36,090 nt of DNA from Nostoc sp. CHAB 5844 (GCF_020829595.1 NZ_JAIVFW010000068.1:1-36090), one strand, 5' to 3'. Counted from the first letter of the stretch, positions 18,101 through 26,304 are shown. Program-made: numbers and translations. Notes: generated from the sequence alone by a model not told the origin.

Positions 18101-18301
18101 CGTGCCGAACGCATTCAGCAAATCACCAAAGAACGTTTGCACAGCATTCAACACCAAGCGAAAAAACAAGCCGAGGAAACTAAGAAAACCGTTGCTAACG
18201 CCGCTTGGTGGTTATTTGGTACAGCACTCACCTCACTTGTAGCAAGTGCGATCGCTGGTGCTATAGCAGTAACAGGTGTAACTATCTCTACCATTGGCTA
18301 G
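15176..18301 (+). CDS. Large membrane protein with seven internal repeats, function unknown
   Basis: A 1041-residue protein that I cannot assign to a family. The N-terminus carries hydrophobic segments (about 40-75 and 100-165) consistent with three to four membrane helices. A long hydrophilic, probably helical region follows and a final membrane segment ends the protein (about 1007-1041). Between them are seven related repeats starting near residues 225, 412, 504, 601, 701, 801 and 896. A full repeat has a YLRNTNKEELNPEGIRRDF-like half, then DPxAG, then a half with FDRDTLVxLLSQRxDISEEE and a conserved [IL]xxQ[IL]EAARD ending. Repeats 4-7 are the best conserved; repeat 1 is degenerate. No neighbour is closely linked. 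Architecture suggests a membrane-anchored scaffold, but this is speculative. Confidence 0.9.
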   Translation: MLQIVENSLDWHWLSGGLAAIAQVQEGLTPEEVSVVFSGPKFLVSLLAGVFMAFAFQLLLTNFSVAAGISYLGSDSSSSDESETFGESIRKVENQVGIWALITSTIALFIACFLAVKLSLIESAFLGAIIGVVIWSAYFSLIVWLGSSTVGSLIGSVASTANSGFKALMGTATSAVGANIAKKQMVSTVEDITAAVRRELTSGFDVDSVKNTLQSSLNNLQRPQLDFQDIRQQFDKIFSDIDWQSIPDNNLAQNFNRQTFVDLISDRTNFSKADVNKIADQLEAAWHQTLARSNPAQQVINLITSATPEELQSDALGDRLQELVTVGGNGNGSNSGMKQAIQTGLSAALPVVLERVNVSDIDVNKITNQLQKLKDKVQDLDIENLTHQIQETIEKTTQAKGGSLNSHYRQDVEAYIQNSLPWHFNRITIKDEFRDVIYDPQADAATMCRELEGFNQDEFANLLIRRSDISEARVKEIAQQMEEIRQEVLETLQQAEVKDQSQDLRQRIENYLRSTDKKELNSEAVEQDFSKLLTELKADFEDFNGRLQGFDRDVFLQVLQQRQDFSEEEANNLLNQLESVRDSVLGQLGEQARTQTEDLRQRVEDYLRNTNKEELNPEGIRRDFSTLLQDPQAGFNLLRQRLSQFDRNTLVSLLSQRQDLNADEVNQILDQLEAVRDNILQTPQAIADKAKEQYEQTTTKIAEYFRNTNLEELNPEGIRQDLEKLLVDPKEGISAIRHRLSHIDRETLVKLVTQRGDLSEEQVQRLIDQVQEAITNIIKAPRRLANRTIQRVVDFERNLEDYLRHTNKEELNPDSIKRDLQLLVRDPRAGIGNLSDRFSHVDRSTIVALLSQREDISEEEVNRIADQIVSARDAIVKQYRQIQQGVKSATEQVTGRIRNYLNSLNRSELNYDDIRHDFAKLFDDPQAGFEALRDRLSQFDRDTLVAILSSRQDISEEDANRIINQIEAARDSVLQRAERIQQITKERLHSIQHQAKKQAEETKKTVANAAWWLFGTALTSLVASAIAGAIAVTGVTISTIG

Positions 18302-18409
18302 TTTCAAATTAATTGCTTGTGACTACAAGCTTCAAGCCATCACCAAACGTGTCTGGGTGATGGCTTCTTCAATTGCCGCTATTTAGGCTTATAAAGTGGA
18401 AACTGATAC

Positions 18410-18537
18410 TATAGCGGTTCTCACTGAGAGTGCAATACAGTCGTCACCTCACCCCGTATTTGCTAACGCAAACACTCCGCTCTCCTTGGTAAGGGTGAGG
18501 TGAAAAAATCTATTTCATGCAAACGAGAACTGCTATA
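18410..18537. mobile_element. MITE-like element with 13-bp terminal inverted repeats
   Basis: The ends TATAGCGGTTCTC (18410-18422) and GAGAACTGCTATA (18525-18537) are inverted repeats with one mismatch. TA at both outer edges would suit the TA target of IS630/Tc1-type transposases. Inside lies a second perfect inverted repeat, CACCTCACCC (18445-18454) with GGGTGAGGTG (18493-18502). The element is 128 bp, non-coding and would need a transposase supplied in trans. Confidence 0.75.
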
Positions 18538-18628
18538 AAACCGTTTTGCGATCGCTCCTACCTATATACTCTGTATAGTTACCTATAAGACTCTTATTTG
18601 ATTTTTGAAATATACGTAGCAAAAAAAT

Positions 18629-18662
18629 GTAGGTTGGGTTGACGTAAGTCAACCCAACCTAC
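18629..18662. repeat. Perfect 15-bp-arm hairpin
   Basis: Arms GTAGGTTGGGTTGAC (18629-18643) and its exact complement (18648-18662) with a 4-base GTAA loop. It resembles interspersed palindromes of cyanobacterial genomes and lacks a T-run on the plus strand. Confidence 0.85.
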
Positions 18663-18694
18663 GGCTAATGCACAACTTTAGCCTTGCCACGCCA

Positions 18695-18728
18695 GTAGTG
18701 GACTGTTTCAGCTAAAACAGTCCACTAC
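18695..18728. repeat. Perfect 14-bp-arm hairpin
   Basis: Arms GTAGTGGACTGTTT (18695-18708) and AAACAGTCCACTAC (18715-18728) with a 6-base loop. It lies 32 bp after the preceding palindrome. Probably an interspersed repeat. Confidence 0.85.
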
Positions 18729-18807
18729 AGATACTTAGATTTTTTCAGAAATCAAATCGGACTCCTATAGTTATTAAAAATTTAGTTTAATCTTGAGGAA
18801 TTTAAAA

Positions 18808-19140
18808 ATGTCTGCCGAAACTGGTATAGTCACTGAAATTCAAGAAAATGAATTTAATAATCTTTTAACTCAAGAGAAAATTCTAGTTGTTGACTTTACT
18901 GCCACTTGGTGTGGCCCATGTCGCCTAGTCAGTCCGTTAATGGAACAACTTGCAGAAGAATACAAAGGACGCGCCAAGGTCGTTAAAGTAGACGTAGACA
19001 ACAACAAACCACTATTCAAACAATTTGGTCTTCGCAGCATTCCCGCCGTTTTAATCTTCAAAGATGGTGAGTTAGCAGAAAAAATCGTCGGACTTTCACC
19101 TTACGAACAGTTCAGCGGTGCTGTTGACAAGCTTATTTAA
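18808..19140 (+). CDS. Thioredoxin
   Basis: Small cytoplasmic thiol-disulphide oxidoreductase of 110 residues. The redox motif W-C-G-P-C is at 34-38, preceded by VVDFTAT, and the cis-proline loop RSIPAVLIF lies near 75-83, followed by the family KDGE turn. The ATG at 18808 is chosen over a TTG five codons earlier because GAGGA lies at proper spacing before it. It is likely reduced by a ferredoxin- or NADPH-dependent thioredoxin reductase (family knowledge; neither gene is here). It appears monocistronic, with a palindrome cluster upstream and a 21-bp array downstream. Cyanobacteria have several thioredoxin types and I do not assign one. Confidence 0.95.
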   Translation: MSAETGIVTEIQENEFNNLLTQEKILVVDFTATWCGPCRLVSPLMEQLAEEYKGRAKVVKVDVDNNKPLFKQFGLRSIPAVLIFKDGELAEKIVGLSPYEQFSGAVDKLI

Positions 19141-19280
19141 CTAAATTTCTCCTTTTGACTTGTTCATTACCTCTGCGCTTGCTGAACCGAACTCACCAAC
19201 TCTGTAGCGATATTTCCCAGAATAGTGTAACAGGATGGGGAGTGGGGAATGGTGTAGTTGAAGTCATTTAGAATCTCGAT

Positions 19281-19532
19281 GAGTATTAAAGACTTGCTCA
19301 CCGACTTCAAAGACTTATTAATGAGAATAAAAGACTCGTCGACGAGTATCAAAGACTCGTCCGCGAATATTAAACACTCGCTCACGAGTATCAAACATTC
19401 TCGCGCGAATATCAAACACTCGCTCACGAGTATCAAACACTCGTCCGCGAATATCAAACACTCTCGCGCGAATATCAAACACTCTCGCGCGAGTATTAAA
19501 CACTCTCTTGCGAGTATTCAAGACTCATTCAT
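19281..19532. repeat. 21-bp tandem repeat array, 12 units, with junction palindromes
   Basis: Twelve units of exactly 21 bp with consensus gagtatcaaacactcgctcac, starting at 19281 and every 21 bases to 19512. The junction between units is palindromic: ACTCGTCGACGAGT at 19334-19347 is perfect, ACTCGCTCACGAGT occurs twice, and one junction changes both arms to ATTC...GAAT (19396-19409). Variable bases concentrate in the six-base loop and the second arm base. Read on the minus strand, mismatched ACTC/GAAT junctions become G-U pairs, so a minus-strand RNA would fold better. Related units recur at 20740-20823. Confidence 0.92.
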
Positions 19533-19559
19533 TAATAGATAAACATCTCCGACAAAAAA

Positions 19560-19588
19560 GTAGAGACGTAGCAATGTTACGTCTCTAC
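19560..19588. repeat. Interspersed palindrome GTAGAGACGTA
   Basis: Perfect 11-bp arms (19560-19570 and 19578-19588) with a 7-base loop. It resembles the TAGAGACGT-type palindrome widespread in Nostocales. It lies just beyond the 3' end of the small minus-strand gene and could terminate its transcript. Confidence 0.75.
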
Positions 19589-19606
19589 AATGCTGCATCT
19601 CTACTT

Positions 19607-19792
19607 TCAAGTAGATGAACTCTCATCCTCATCTAGTGCTTTTTGTATTGCTTTTCTACAAAATTCTGGAGGATCGTTTTTGGCTTTAACGGCTTCCTTC
19701 ATCTCCTTGGTGACACGAAAATTTAGTTGTTCGGTTAAGTCTCTACTCTCTGGATTACCGAAATTTTCTGGCTTACCTTTTGACTTGGACAT
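19607..19792 (-). CDS. Small ribbon-helix-helix-like protein
   Basis: A 61-residue protein with the pattern of a ribbon-helix-helix DNA-binding domain: a short strand LTEQLNFRV (about 19-27), a first helix TKEMKEAVKAK, a turn NDPP, and a second helix EFCRKAIQKALDED. The N-terminus is charged and flexible and the C-terminus acidic. Such proteins act as dimeric repressors and often as antitoxins, but no toxin gene is adjacent. The ATG at 19792 has no obvious ribosome binding site. The amphipathic pattern supports a real gene despite its size. Confidence 0.62.
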   Translation of the reverse strand: MSKSKGKPENFGNPESRDLTEQLNFRVTKEMKEAVKAKNDPPEFCRKAIQKALDEDESSST

Positions 19793-19920
19793 TTATGTAG
19801 AAATATAAATAAAGCTTGAAGTCGATGTTATCGTCGGCTTAAGATTTTTAATCGGTAGTGTTACCAAGCTGGAAACTAGTTCACTACCGAACCACTTTTG
19901 TAAATGGCAATTTCTATTTT

Positions 19921-20073
19921 ATGTTTACGCGAACAGAATTAGAACTGTTGACGCTTGCTCAACTGAAAATTTTGTGCAACCGATACGGGTTACGTCCAAC
20001 TGGTAGCGGCGCTTACAAAGTAGGTTGGGAAGCCACCGCTCCTAACCTAGGATACATATTAAAAACAAATTAA
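19921..20073 (+). pseudogene. Truncated SAP-like domain fragment
   Basis: Fifty codons from ATG 19921. Residues 5-28, with ELELLTLAQLKILCNRYGL and then RPTG, match the first helix and turn of a SAP-type putative nucleic-acid-binding motif. The sequence then departs into unrelated residues and stops, overlapping the stop of the convergent gene by four bases. The frame is open upstream to 19858 but that part is not protein-like. It is most simply the remnant of a longer SAP-domain protein; a functional mini-protein cannot be excluded. Confidence 0.5.
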
Positions 20074-20696
20074 CAACGCCCAGATACTAACTCATTAAGC
20101 TGCATTTCACTTGTTTTAAAAACATAGTTAACAGCAGCAAATAGTTGGTCTAAATTCTGAATAAAATAACGAGTTTTATTTTGTGTAAATAAATTTTCTT
20201 CTAACTTACCAAATTCCCAATCCTTCCCATTAGAAACAATTCCAAAAATAGTAACTTTCACTTCATTATTCAATTTCTGAGCGGCAACCATTTCAGCGAG
20301 GCATTGCGCCCAACCTTCTGCAAAATTATCTTGCTTGGCTTCAACTAACACAAAATAAGGCTTATCAAACACAACTTTTCCTAACGGAGAGCGTTTAGCT
20401 AAAATATACTCAGGAAAGCCTGAAAGATTTTCATCGTAGATAAGTGACTTATGACCCCACAAAACAAATTTACTACGATAATATTTCCAAACTTCTTTCA
20501 GAACTGGATAAATTAGATTCTCACAAATAGAAAACTCTGAAGCACTAGGTACTCCATCCTGCATCACAGTTTGTAAGTCTTCACGGAAGTAGTCAGAAAT
20601 ACTAAACTCAATTTCTTCTATAAAATTGGCTTCAGTGTAGGTAATCTGAAATTCTTTCAGAACTGCTCCGATATCTTTATAACTACTAAAAGCCAT
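20070..20696 (-). CDS. PD-(D/E)XK nuclease-like hypothetical protein
   Basis: A 208-residue protein not firmly recognised. The central part shows a restriction-endonuclease-like pattern: an acidic residue in GFPEYILAKRS, about 20 residues, then YFVLVEAKQDN, where E-A-K fits the E-x-K metal-binding motif, then a helix with AQCLAEM. These suit a PD-(D/E)XK fold in which Glu replaces the first Asp. No DNA-recognition domain or methyltransferase accompanies it. The ATG at 20696 is preferred over an upstream TTG. The start lies just past the 21-bp array at 20740-20823. It could be a defence nuclease, a degraded restriction subunit or a housekeeping protein of unknown role. Confidence 0.65.
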   Translation of the reverse strand: MAFSSYKDIGAVLKEFQITYTEANFIEEIEFSISDYFREDLQTVMQDGVPSASEFSICENLIYPVLKEVWKYYRSKFVLWGHKSLIYDENLSGFPEYILAKRSPLGKVVFDKPYFVLVEAKQDNFAEGWAQCLAEMVAAQKLNNEVKVTIFGIVSNGKDWEFGKLEENLFTQNKTRYFIQNLDQLFAAVNYVFKTSEMQLNELVSGRC

Positions 20697-20739
20697 GTAT
20701 TTCACCAAATAAATTTGACAAGCTAAAAGGCTTATTCAC

Positions 20740-20823
20740 AAGTATCAAATACTCCCCCGTGAGTATCAAAGGTTCGTCTGCGAATGTTAAACAATCGCTC
20801 ATGAGTATTAAACATTCTTCCGC
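20740..20823. repeat. 21-bp tandem repeats, 4 degenerate units
   Basis: Four 21-bp units starting at 20740, 20761, 20782 and 20803, related to the array at 19281 (for example gagtattaaacattcttccgc). They are more diverged than those. The array abuts the broken 3' end of the PIN pseudogene, whose last codons come from it. Confidence 0.85.
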
Positions 20824-21100
20824 ATTTGCTGATTCTGCTTGTGAAAAAACCATGCTGCTGACTCACTTAAACGTATGGGAATTAAAATGTTGGCGGCACT
20901 TAGTAAAGACATCACAGTTTCTTGACCACCGTAGATATTTCGCAACAAAAACAAGTCTCGACAATTACAGCTTCACAAGTAAGTAATGGTTGCTCAATTG
21001 TCGCTAAGGTATTGATTAACCAGTCATGAAGATGCTCTCTGCGATTAATAAAAGCTACTAATGCACAACTGGCTGTAAAAAAGTTAATCCTCAGACTCAA
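20810..21100 (-). pseudogene. PIN-domain (VapC-like) toxin pseudogene
   Basis: Remnant of a PIN-domain ribonuclease toxin. The first frame carries ALVAFINRREHLHDW and LLTCEAVIVETCF, the first half of a VapC-like protein with its central conserved Glu. At an A5 run on the plus strand (20947-20951) the frame breaks. Adding one base restores LLRNIYGGQETVMSLLSAA and then NILIP, exactly the expected continuation. That frame ends in the neighbouring 21-bp array, losing the C-terminal acidic residues. The N-terminal Asp is also missing (TASCAL where LDT-S-x-L is usual) and there is no ATG, only TTG at 21100. The gene is therefore inactive by at least two lesions. It overlaps the end of the 114-residue gene upstream, suggesting a former two-gene toxin-antitoxin operon. 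Confidence 0.78.
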
Positions 21101-21428
21101 TTAACCTAAAACCCCAAGGTCTTAAAGCTGCGATCGCAATTTCTCTATCTATACCTTCATAAGCTTCCCATTCATAGGGGTGTTCTTTTGGGTGTCCATC
21201 ACCAACGTTACCGGCAACCTTGATTACCGGAAAATTCGCCACACGATCGCGTTCTAACCGTTTCGGCACTACCAGCCGAATTTTATGGCCGATAAACTTG
21301 GTTGTACTTTCATTTGCTACAGATTCGCGGATTAAACAGATATCACCAACAGTTCCCCAAGTAGTTTCGTAGATATAAAGAAAGGATATATAAGTTGCTG
21401 GTTTGATGGCTCTTTTTATAACTTGCAT
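21084..21428 (-). CDS. Hypothetical protein upstream of the PIN remnant
   Basis: A 114-residue protein that I do not recognise. It has no signal peptide; its middle contains KIRLVVPKRLERDRV and its C-terminal half is acidic and aromatic (HPYEWEAYEGIDREIAIAAL). AAGGA precedes the ATG at 21428 at reasonable spacing, supporting a real gene. Its stop overlaps the first codons of the PIN pseudogene, which by position would make it the former antitoxin. However, it resembles no common VapB, AbrB or ribbon-helix-helix antitoxin, so it may be unrelated. Confidence 0.6.
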   Translation of the reverse strand: MQVIKRAIKPATYISFLYIYETTWGTVGDICLIRESVANESTTKFIGHKIRLVVPKRLERDRVANFPVIKVAGNVGDGHPKEHPYEWEAYEGIDREIAIAALRPWGFRLIESED

Positions 21429-21945
21429 TATCTGTAATCCTTACAAAAGGCGGGAAAAATCATACAACTGTTGCCTATCACTAGCTACAGCCATTTTAAT
21501 TTTAAAACCCTAATTAAAATAACGTTTTTGGCGTTTTGCTAACAACCGTGCAAAATATTCAGACTTACACAAAAACTCTCTAAAAATCTCTAATTCCTCC
21601 GCGTCGCGCCAGTTGCTACAAGTCGGCGGCACTTCCTTCAAGTCGGCAAAGCCGCCCAACGCACTGGCTTCTCTGCGCCCACCGTTCGCGCAGCGTCTCC
21701 GATAGGAGAAGTTTGCAAGCGCGGGGGGAACCCCCCTCCGGGTTCACCAATGCAGCTTATGCCGGGAAACCCATCCACCGCAAGTGGTTCACCGCACGCA
21801 ACTGCTCTCGGCGGTTCGTCTTTCTTTGCTCCGTGGAAATCGAGATTATCAGTGATCGCCCATTCTCCCCCACAATTATGGAAAATAATAGATTAAGTTG
21901 AGTATCACAATACTCACTTACTTTCCTCATTTCTTCTAGGAAAAT
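21429..21945. other. Intergenic region upstream of metH
   Basis: A 517-bp gap without a gene. The central part (21608 to about 21830) is GC-richer than its surroundings and consists of compound palindromic repeats, including one copy of the covarying family and a CTGCG...CGCAG palindrome. The last 100 bp before metH are AT-rich. No cobalamin or SAM riboswitch consensus could be recognised by eye. Confidence 0.6.
21608..21668. repeat. REP-like palindrome, copy 2 (extended)
   Basis: Outer arms GCCAGT (21608-21613) and ACTGGC (21663-21668); inner arms CGGC (21644-21647) and GCCG (21651-21654) around AAA. About 20 extra bases lie in the left half, apparently a partial internal duplication (AAGTCGGC occurs twice). 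Further palindromic sequence follows to about 21830. Confidence 0.7.
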
Positions 21946-24900
21946 ATGACTCATCCTTTCCTTGAACGCTTGCGTAGTCCAGATAGCCCGGTTATTGTCT
22001 TCGACGGGGCGATGGGTACTAACTTGCAAACTCAAAACCTCACTGCTGAAGACTTCGGCGGCGCACAATACGAAGGTTGTAACGAATACTTAGTTCACAC
22101 AAAACCCGAAGCTGTCGCCAAAGTTCATCGTGACTTCCTTGCCGCTGGTGCTGATGTGATTGAAACCGATACTTTTGGTAGTACCTCAATTGTACTAGCA
22201 GAATATGACTTAGCAGATCAAGCCTACTACCTCAGCAAAACAGCCGCAGAACTAGCCAAGCGTGTCGCCACCGAATTCTCGACAGCCGAAAAACCCCGGT
22301 TTGTTGCAGGTTCCATCGGCCCAACAACCAAACTCCCCACCTTGGGACACATTGACTTTGACACCATGAAAGCGGCTTTTGCTGAACAAGCCCAAGCCTT
22401 AATTGATGGTGGCGTGGATTTATTACTTGTCGAAACTTGCCAAGATGTGCTGCAAATCAAAGCCGCACTCAATGGCATTGAAGAAGTCTTTGCCAAGAAA
22501 GGCGATCGCATCCCGTTGATGGTGTCGGTGACAATGGAAAGCATGGGGACAATGCTGGTAGGCACAGAAATCAGCGCTGTCCTGACAATTTTGGCACCTT
22601 ATCAAATAGATATTCTCGGTTTGAACTGTGCCACAGGGCCAGACTTGATGAAACCACACATTAAGTATTTGGCAGAACATTCACCATTTGTGGTTTCTTG
22701 TATTCCTAACGCGGGTTTGCCGGAGAACGTTGGTGGTCAAGCACACTACCGTTTGACACCGACAGAATTACGGATGGCGTTGATGCACTTTGTTGAAGAT
22801 TTAGGTGTCCAAGTGATTGGGGGTTGCTGTGGGACACGTCCAGAACACATTCAACAATTGGCAGAAATTGCCAAAGATTTAAAGCCAAAACTCAGACAGG
22901 CAAGCTTAGAACCTGCGGCTGCATCAATATATACGACTCAGCCTTACACTCAAGACAATTCGTTCTTAATTGTCGGTGAACGTCTCAACGCCAGTGGTTC
23001 TAAAAAGTGCCGCGATTTACTCAACGCTGAAGACTGGGACGGACTAGTGTCAATGGCGAGGGCGCAAGTTAAAGAAGGCGCACACGTTTTAGATGTTAAC
23101 GTCGATTATGTGGGACGTGACGGTGTACGGGATATGCACGAATTAGTTTCGCGCATCGTGAATAATGTCACTCTACCTTTGATGCTCGACTCCACTGAAT
23201 GGGAAAAAATGGAGGCAGGGTTAAAAGTTGCTGGTGGTAAATGTTTGCTAAACTCCACCAACTACGAAGACGGCGAACCACGCTTTTTGAAAGTGCTGGA
23301 GTTGGCGAAAAAGTACGGTGCAGGTGTAGTCATTGGTACTATCGATGAAGATGGTATGGCGCGGACAGCCGAAAAAAAATTTGCGATCGCCCAGCGTGCC
23401 TACCGTCAAGCTGTAGAATATGGCATCCCACCCACAGAAATATTCTTTGATACCTTAGCCCTACCAATTTCTACTGGGATTGAAGAAGACCGAGAAAACG
23501 GCAAAGCCACCATAGAAGCCATTCGCCGCATTCGCCAAGAATTGCCCGGATGTCATGTAATTTTGGGGGTTTCTAATATTTCCTTTGGACTTTCCCCCGC
23601 AGCGCGTATCGTCCTCAACTCAACATTTTTACATGAAGCAATGGCGGCGGGAATGGATGCGGCAATTGTCAGTGCCAGCAAAATTTTACCGCTATCTAAG
23701 ATTGAACCTCAGCATCAAGAAGTTTGTCGCCAGTTAATTTATGATGAGCGGAAATTTGAAGGCGATGTCTGCGTTTACGACCCCTTAGCAGAACTTACCA
23801 CAGTCTTTGCCGGAGTCAGCGCCAAACGCGACAAAGGCGTTGACGAAAATCTCCCCATTGAGGAAATTCTCAAACGCCACATCATCGACGGCGAACGCAT
23901 CGGTTTAGAAAAACACCTGACAAAAGCCTTAGAAACCTACAAACCACTGGATATTATCAACACTTTCCTGCTAGATGGCATGAAAGTAGTGGGTGAATTG
24001 TTCGGTTCAGGGCAAATGCAGCTACCCTTTGTATTGCAGTCTGCGGAAACCATGAAAGCAGCGGTAGCTTACTTAGAACCGTTCATGGAAAAATCCGAGG
24101 CGGGTAATAATGCCAAAGGAACGTTAATTATTGCCACAGTCAAGGGTGATGTCCACGACATTGGTAAAAACTTAGTGGATATCATCTTGTCGAACAACGG
24201 CTACAGGGTAATTAACCTAGGAATTAAGCAGCCAGTGGAAAACATCATTGAGTCTTACAATCAACACAAAGCTGATTGTATTGCCATGAGTGGTTTACTG
24301 GTGAAATCCACCGCCTTCATGAAAGAAAACTTGGAGGTATTCAACGAAAAAGGAATTACTGTCCCGGTAATTTTAGGCGGTGCAGCGTTAACTCCCAAGT
24401 TTGTCCATGATGATTGCCAAAATACTTACAAAGGTAAAGTGATTTATGGCAAAGATGCCTTCTCTGACTTGCATTTTATGGATAAATTAATGCCAGCCAA
24501 AGCTGCAAATAATTGGGATGACTTGCAAGGATTTTTGGATGAAGTCGAGACAAATGGACATCAACCTCTTGTGGTGCAGGTATCCCACCTGCCAGAGAAA
24601 AAAGATGCCCACCCCATAAATGAGGTAGACACAAGACCTTCCGAAGCCATAGCAGTAGACATTGAACGTCCCACGCCACCATTCTGGGGAACCAAATTAT
24701 TACAGCCTGCTGATATTCCTCTTGAAGAACTATTCTGGTATTTAGATTTGCAAGCGTTGATTGCTGGACAATGGCAATTTCGTAAACCAAAAGAACAATC
24801 AAAAGAAGAATATCAAACTTTCTTAACTGCGAAAGTGTACCCAATTTTAGAGAATTGGAAGCAGCGAATTATTGAGGAGAATTTATTACATCCTCAAGTA

Positions 24901-25473
24901 ATTTACGGTTATTTCCCTTGTCAGGCTGAGGGGAATACACTGTATGTTTACGAAACGAACAACGCCGATGCACAGGTAAAAACGAGTTTTGAGTTTCCGA
25001 GACAGAAGTCTTTGCGGCGGTTGTGCATTGCAGATTTCTTTGCACCGAAAGAGTCGGGAATAATGGATGTCTTCCCGATGCAAGCGGTGACTGTCGGGGA
25101 AATTGCCACGGAATTTGCTCAAAAGCTGTTTGCAGATAATCAATACACAGATTATCTCTACTTCCACGGTTTGGCAGTACAAATAGCGGAGGCTTTAGCT
25201 GAGTGGACACACGCCAGAATTCGCCACGAGTTAGGTTTTGCTGCCGAAGAACCTGATAATATTCGGGATGTTTTAGCTCAACGCTATCGTGGCTCACGCT
25301 ATAGTTTTGGTTATCCAGCTTGTCCTAATATTCAAGATCAGTACAAGCAATTAGACTTGTTGGAGACTGGCAGAATTAATCTGTATATGGATGAAAGTGA
25401 ACAGCTTTATCCAGAACAGTCGACAACAGCGATTATTACTTACCATCCAGTAGCTAAGTACTTCAGCGCATAG
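21946..25473 (+). CDS. metH: Cobalamin-dependent methionine synthase
   Basis: Makes methionine and tetrahydrofolate from homocysteine and 5-methyltetrahydrofolate using methylcobalamin. All modules of the 1175-residue enzyme are present. The homocysteine domain (1-320) has DGAMGT at 20-25 and zinc ligands Cys228, Cys294 and Cys295. The pterin-binding domain spans about 340-620, starting [12 protein letters not shown]. The cobalamin domain (about 640-890) carries D735-x-H737-x-x-G740, His737 being the lower ligand to cobalt. The C-terminal reactivation domain (about 930-1175) has [15 protein letters not shown] for S-adenosylmethionine. The length is slightly below the E. coli protein (1227). 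It stands alone and is followed by a strong hairpin. No frameshift seen. Confidence 0.98.
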   Translation: MTHPFLERLRSPDSPVIVFDGAMGTNLQTQNLTAEDFGGAQYEGCNEYLVHTKPEAVAKVHRDFLAAGADVIETDTFGSTSIVLAEYDLADQAYYLSKTAAELAKRVATEFSTAEKPRFVAGSIGPTTKLPTLGHIDFDTMKAAFAEQAQALIDGGVDLLLVETCQDVLQIKAALNGIEEVFAKKGDRIPLMVSVTMESMGTMLVGTEISAVLTILAPYQIDILGLNCATGPDLMKPHIKYLAEHSPFVVSCIPNAGLPENVGGQAHYRLTPTELRMALMHFVEDLGVQVIGGCCGTRPEHIQQLAEIAKDLKPKLRQASLEPAAASIYTTQPYTQDNSFLIVGERLNASGSKKCRDLLNAEDWDGLVSMARAQVKEGAHVLDVNVDYVGRDGVRDMHELVSRIVNNVTLPLMLDSTEWEKMEAGLKVAGGKCLLNSTNYEDGEPRFLKVLELAKKYGAGVVIGTIDEDGMARTAEKKFAIAQRAYRQAVEYGIPPTEIFFDTLALPISTGIEEDRENGKATIEAIRRIRQELPGCHVILGVSNISFGLSPAARIVLNSTFLHEAMAAGMDAAIVSASKILPLSKIEPQHQEVCRQLIYDERKFEGDVCVYDPLAELTTVFAGVSAKRDKGVDENLPIEEILKRHIIDGERIGLEKHLTKALETYKPLDIINTFLLDGMKVVGELFGSGQMQLPFVLQSAETMKAAVAYLEPFMEKSEAGNNAKGTLIIATVKGDVHDIGKNLVDIILSNNGYRVINLGIKQPVENIIESYNQHKADCIAMSGLLVKSTAFMKENLEVFNEKGITVPVILGGAALTPKFVHDDCQNTYKGKVIYGKDAFSDLHFMDKLMPAKAANNWDDLQGFLDEVETNGHQPLVVQVSHLPEKKDAHPINEVDTRPSEAIAVDIERPTPPFWGTKLLQPADIPLEELFWYLDLQALIAGQWQFRKPKEQSKEEYQTFLTAKVYPILENWKQRIIEENLLHPQVIYGYFPCQAEGNTLYVYETNNADAQVKTSFEFPRQKSLRRLCIADFFAPKESGIMDVFPMQAVTVGEIATEFAQKLFADNQYTDYLYFHGLAVQIAEALAEWTHARIRHELGFAAEEPDNIRDVLAQRYRGSRYSFGYPACPNIQDQYKQLDLLETGRINLYMDESEQLYPEQSTTAIITYHPVAKYFSA

Positions 25474-25482
25474 CTTAACAAA

Positions 25483-25522
25483 GGGTGTAGGGGGAAGAAA
25501 ATATTCTTTTTCCCCTACACCC
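25483..25522 (+). terminator. Hairpin terminator after metH
   Basis: Arms GGGTGTAGGGG (25483-25493) and CCCCTACACCC (25512-25522) pair perfectly and extend inward through AAGAA/TTCTT around a short AT loop. Located 10 bp after the metH stop, it is a likely transcription end, although no clean T-run follows. Confidence 0.7.
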
Positions 25523-25691
25523 TCACATCCTTACACCCTTCTTCTGATGGGTAGAACCTGGGGTTGTAGTATTTAGTGTGGCGTGCTAAAAGTGTGTACA
25601 AGTTGCATTCTGAATCAGAAGCCACAGCAGTGTTGCTTAAATTTTAATGCTGTGCCGACAGTACCTCAAAATTCAACTGAATGCTCTGTAA

Positions 25692-26021
<330 letters not shown>

Positions 26022-26245
26022 TTTTTCTACTCAAAACTTGAAGTTTGTTGGGTAGATGATGAAACTAGAATAGGTATTCCTGTCAATTTGACAGGCAATA
26101 CAACAACCACACTGGGATTACTTAAAGTCTCAGTTTTTGTTATGCAGAAAATTACAAATATACTTGATAACGTAATATTAATATTATTATTTACAGGACT
26201 TACGCAACTGGCACATCTATACTTCTGGTATAAGAGTCAAGAGGA

Positions 26246-26286
26246 GCCAGTGCGTTGGGCGGCTCTGCCGACTTGAAGCAACTGGC
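26246..26286. repeat. REP-like palindrome, copy 3
   Basis: Outer arms GCCAGT (26246-26251) and ACTGGC (26281-26286), inner arms CGGC (26260-26263) and GCCG (26267-26270), loop TCT. Nested in the MITE-like element. Confidence 0.8.
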
Positions 26287-26304
26287 GTTCAATAGTCAAG
26301 GGGA

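Larger units (their letters stand above)
18302..18807. other. Intergenic region packed with palindromic elements
   Basis: A 506-bp gap with no gene. It contains a MITE-like element (18410-18537) and two perfect hairpins (18629-18662 and 18695-18728), then an AT-rich stretch before the thioredoxin gene that should hold its promoter. Confidence 0.7.
19141..19606. other. Intergenic region with 21-bp array and hairpin
   Basis: The gap between thioredoxin and the small minus-strand gene contains the 12-unit array (19281-19532) and a palindrome (19560-19588). Frames that run through the array on both strands give 7-residue periodic peptides and are not accepted as genes. Confidence 0.6.

Noticed and set aside
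19258-19542. Open frames on both strands through the 21-bp array (7-residue periodic peptides such as SIKHSLT or FDTRERV)
   Set aside because: The 21-bp period is a multiple of three, so several frames stay open automatically; the peptides differ completely between frames and no ribosome binding site supports any one.
20759-20986. 75-codon plus-strand frame beginning in the small 21-bp array
   Set aside because: Runs antisense through the PIN pseudogene, which explains the sequence better; no protein features.
21840-21945. Cobalamin or SAM riboswitch before metH
   Set aside because: No B12-box or SAM-aptamer motif could be recognised in the AT-rich leader; a covariance-model search would be decisive.
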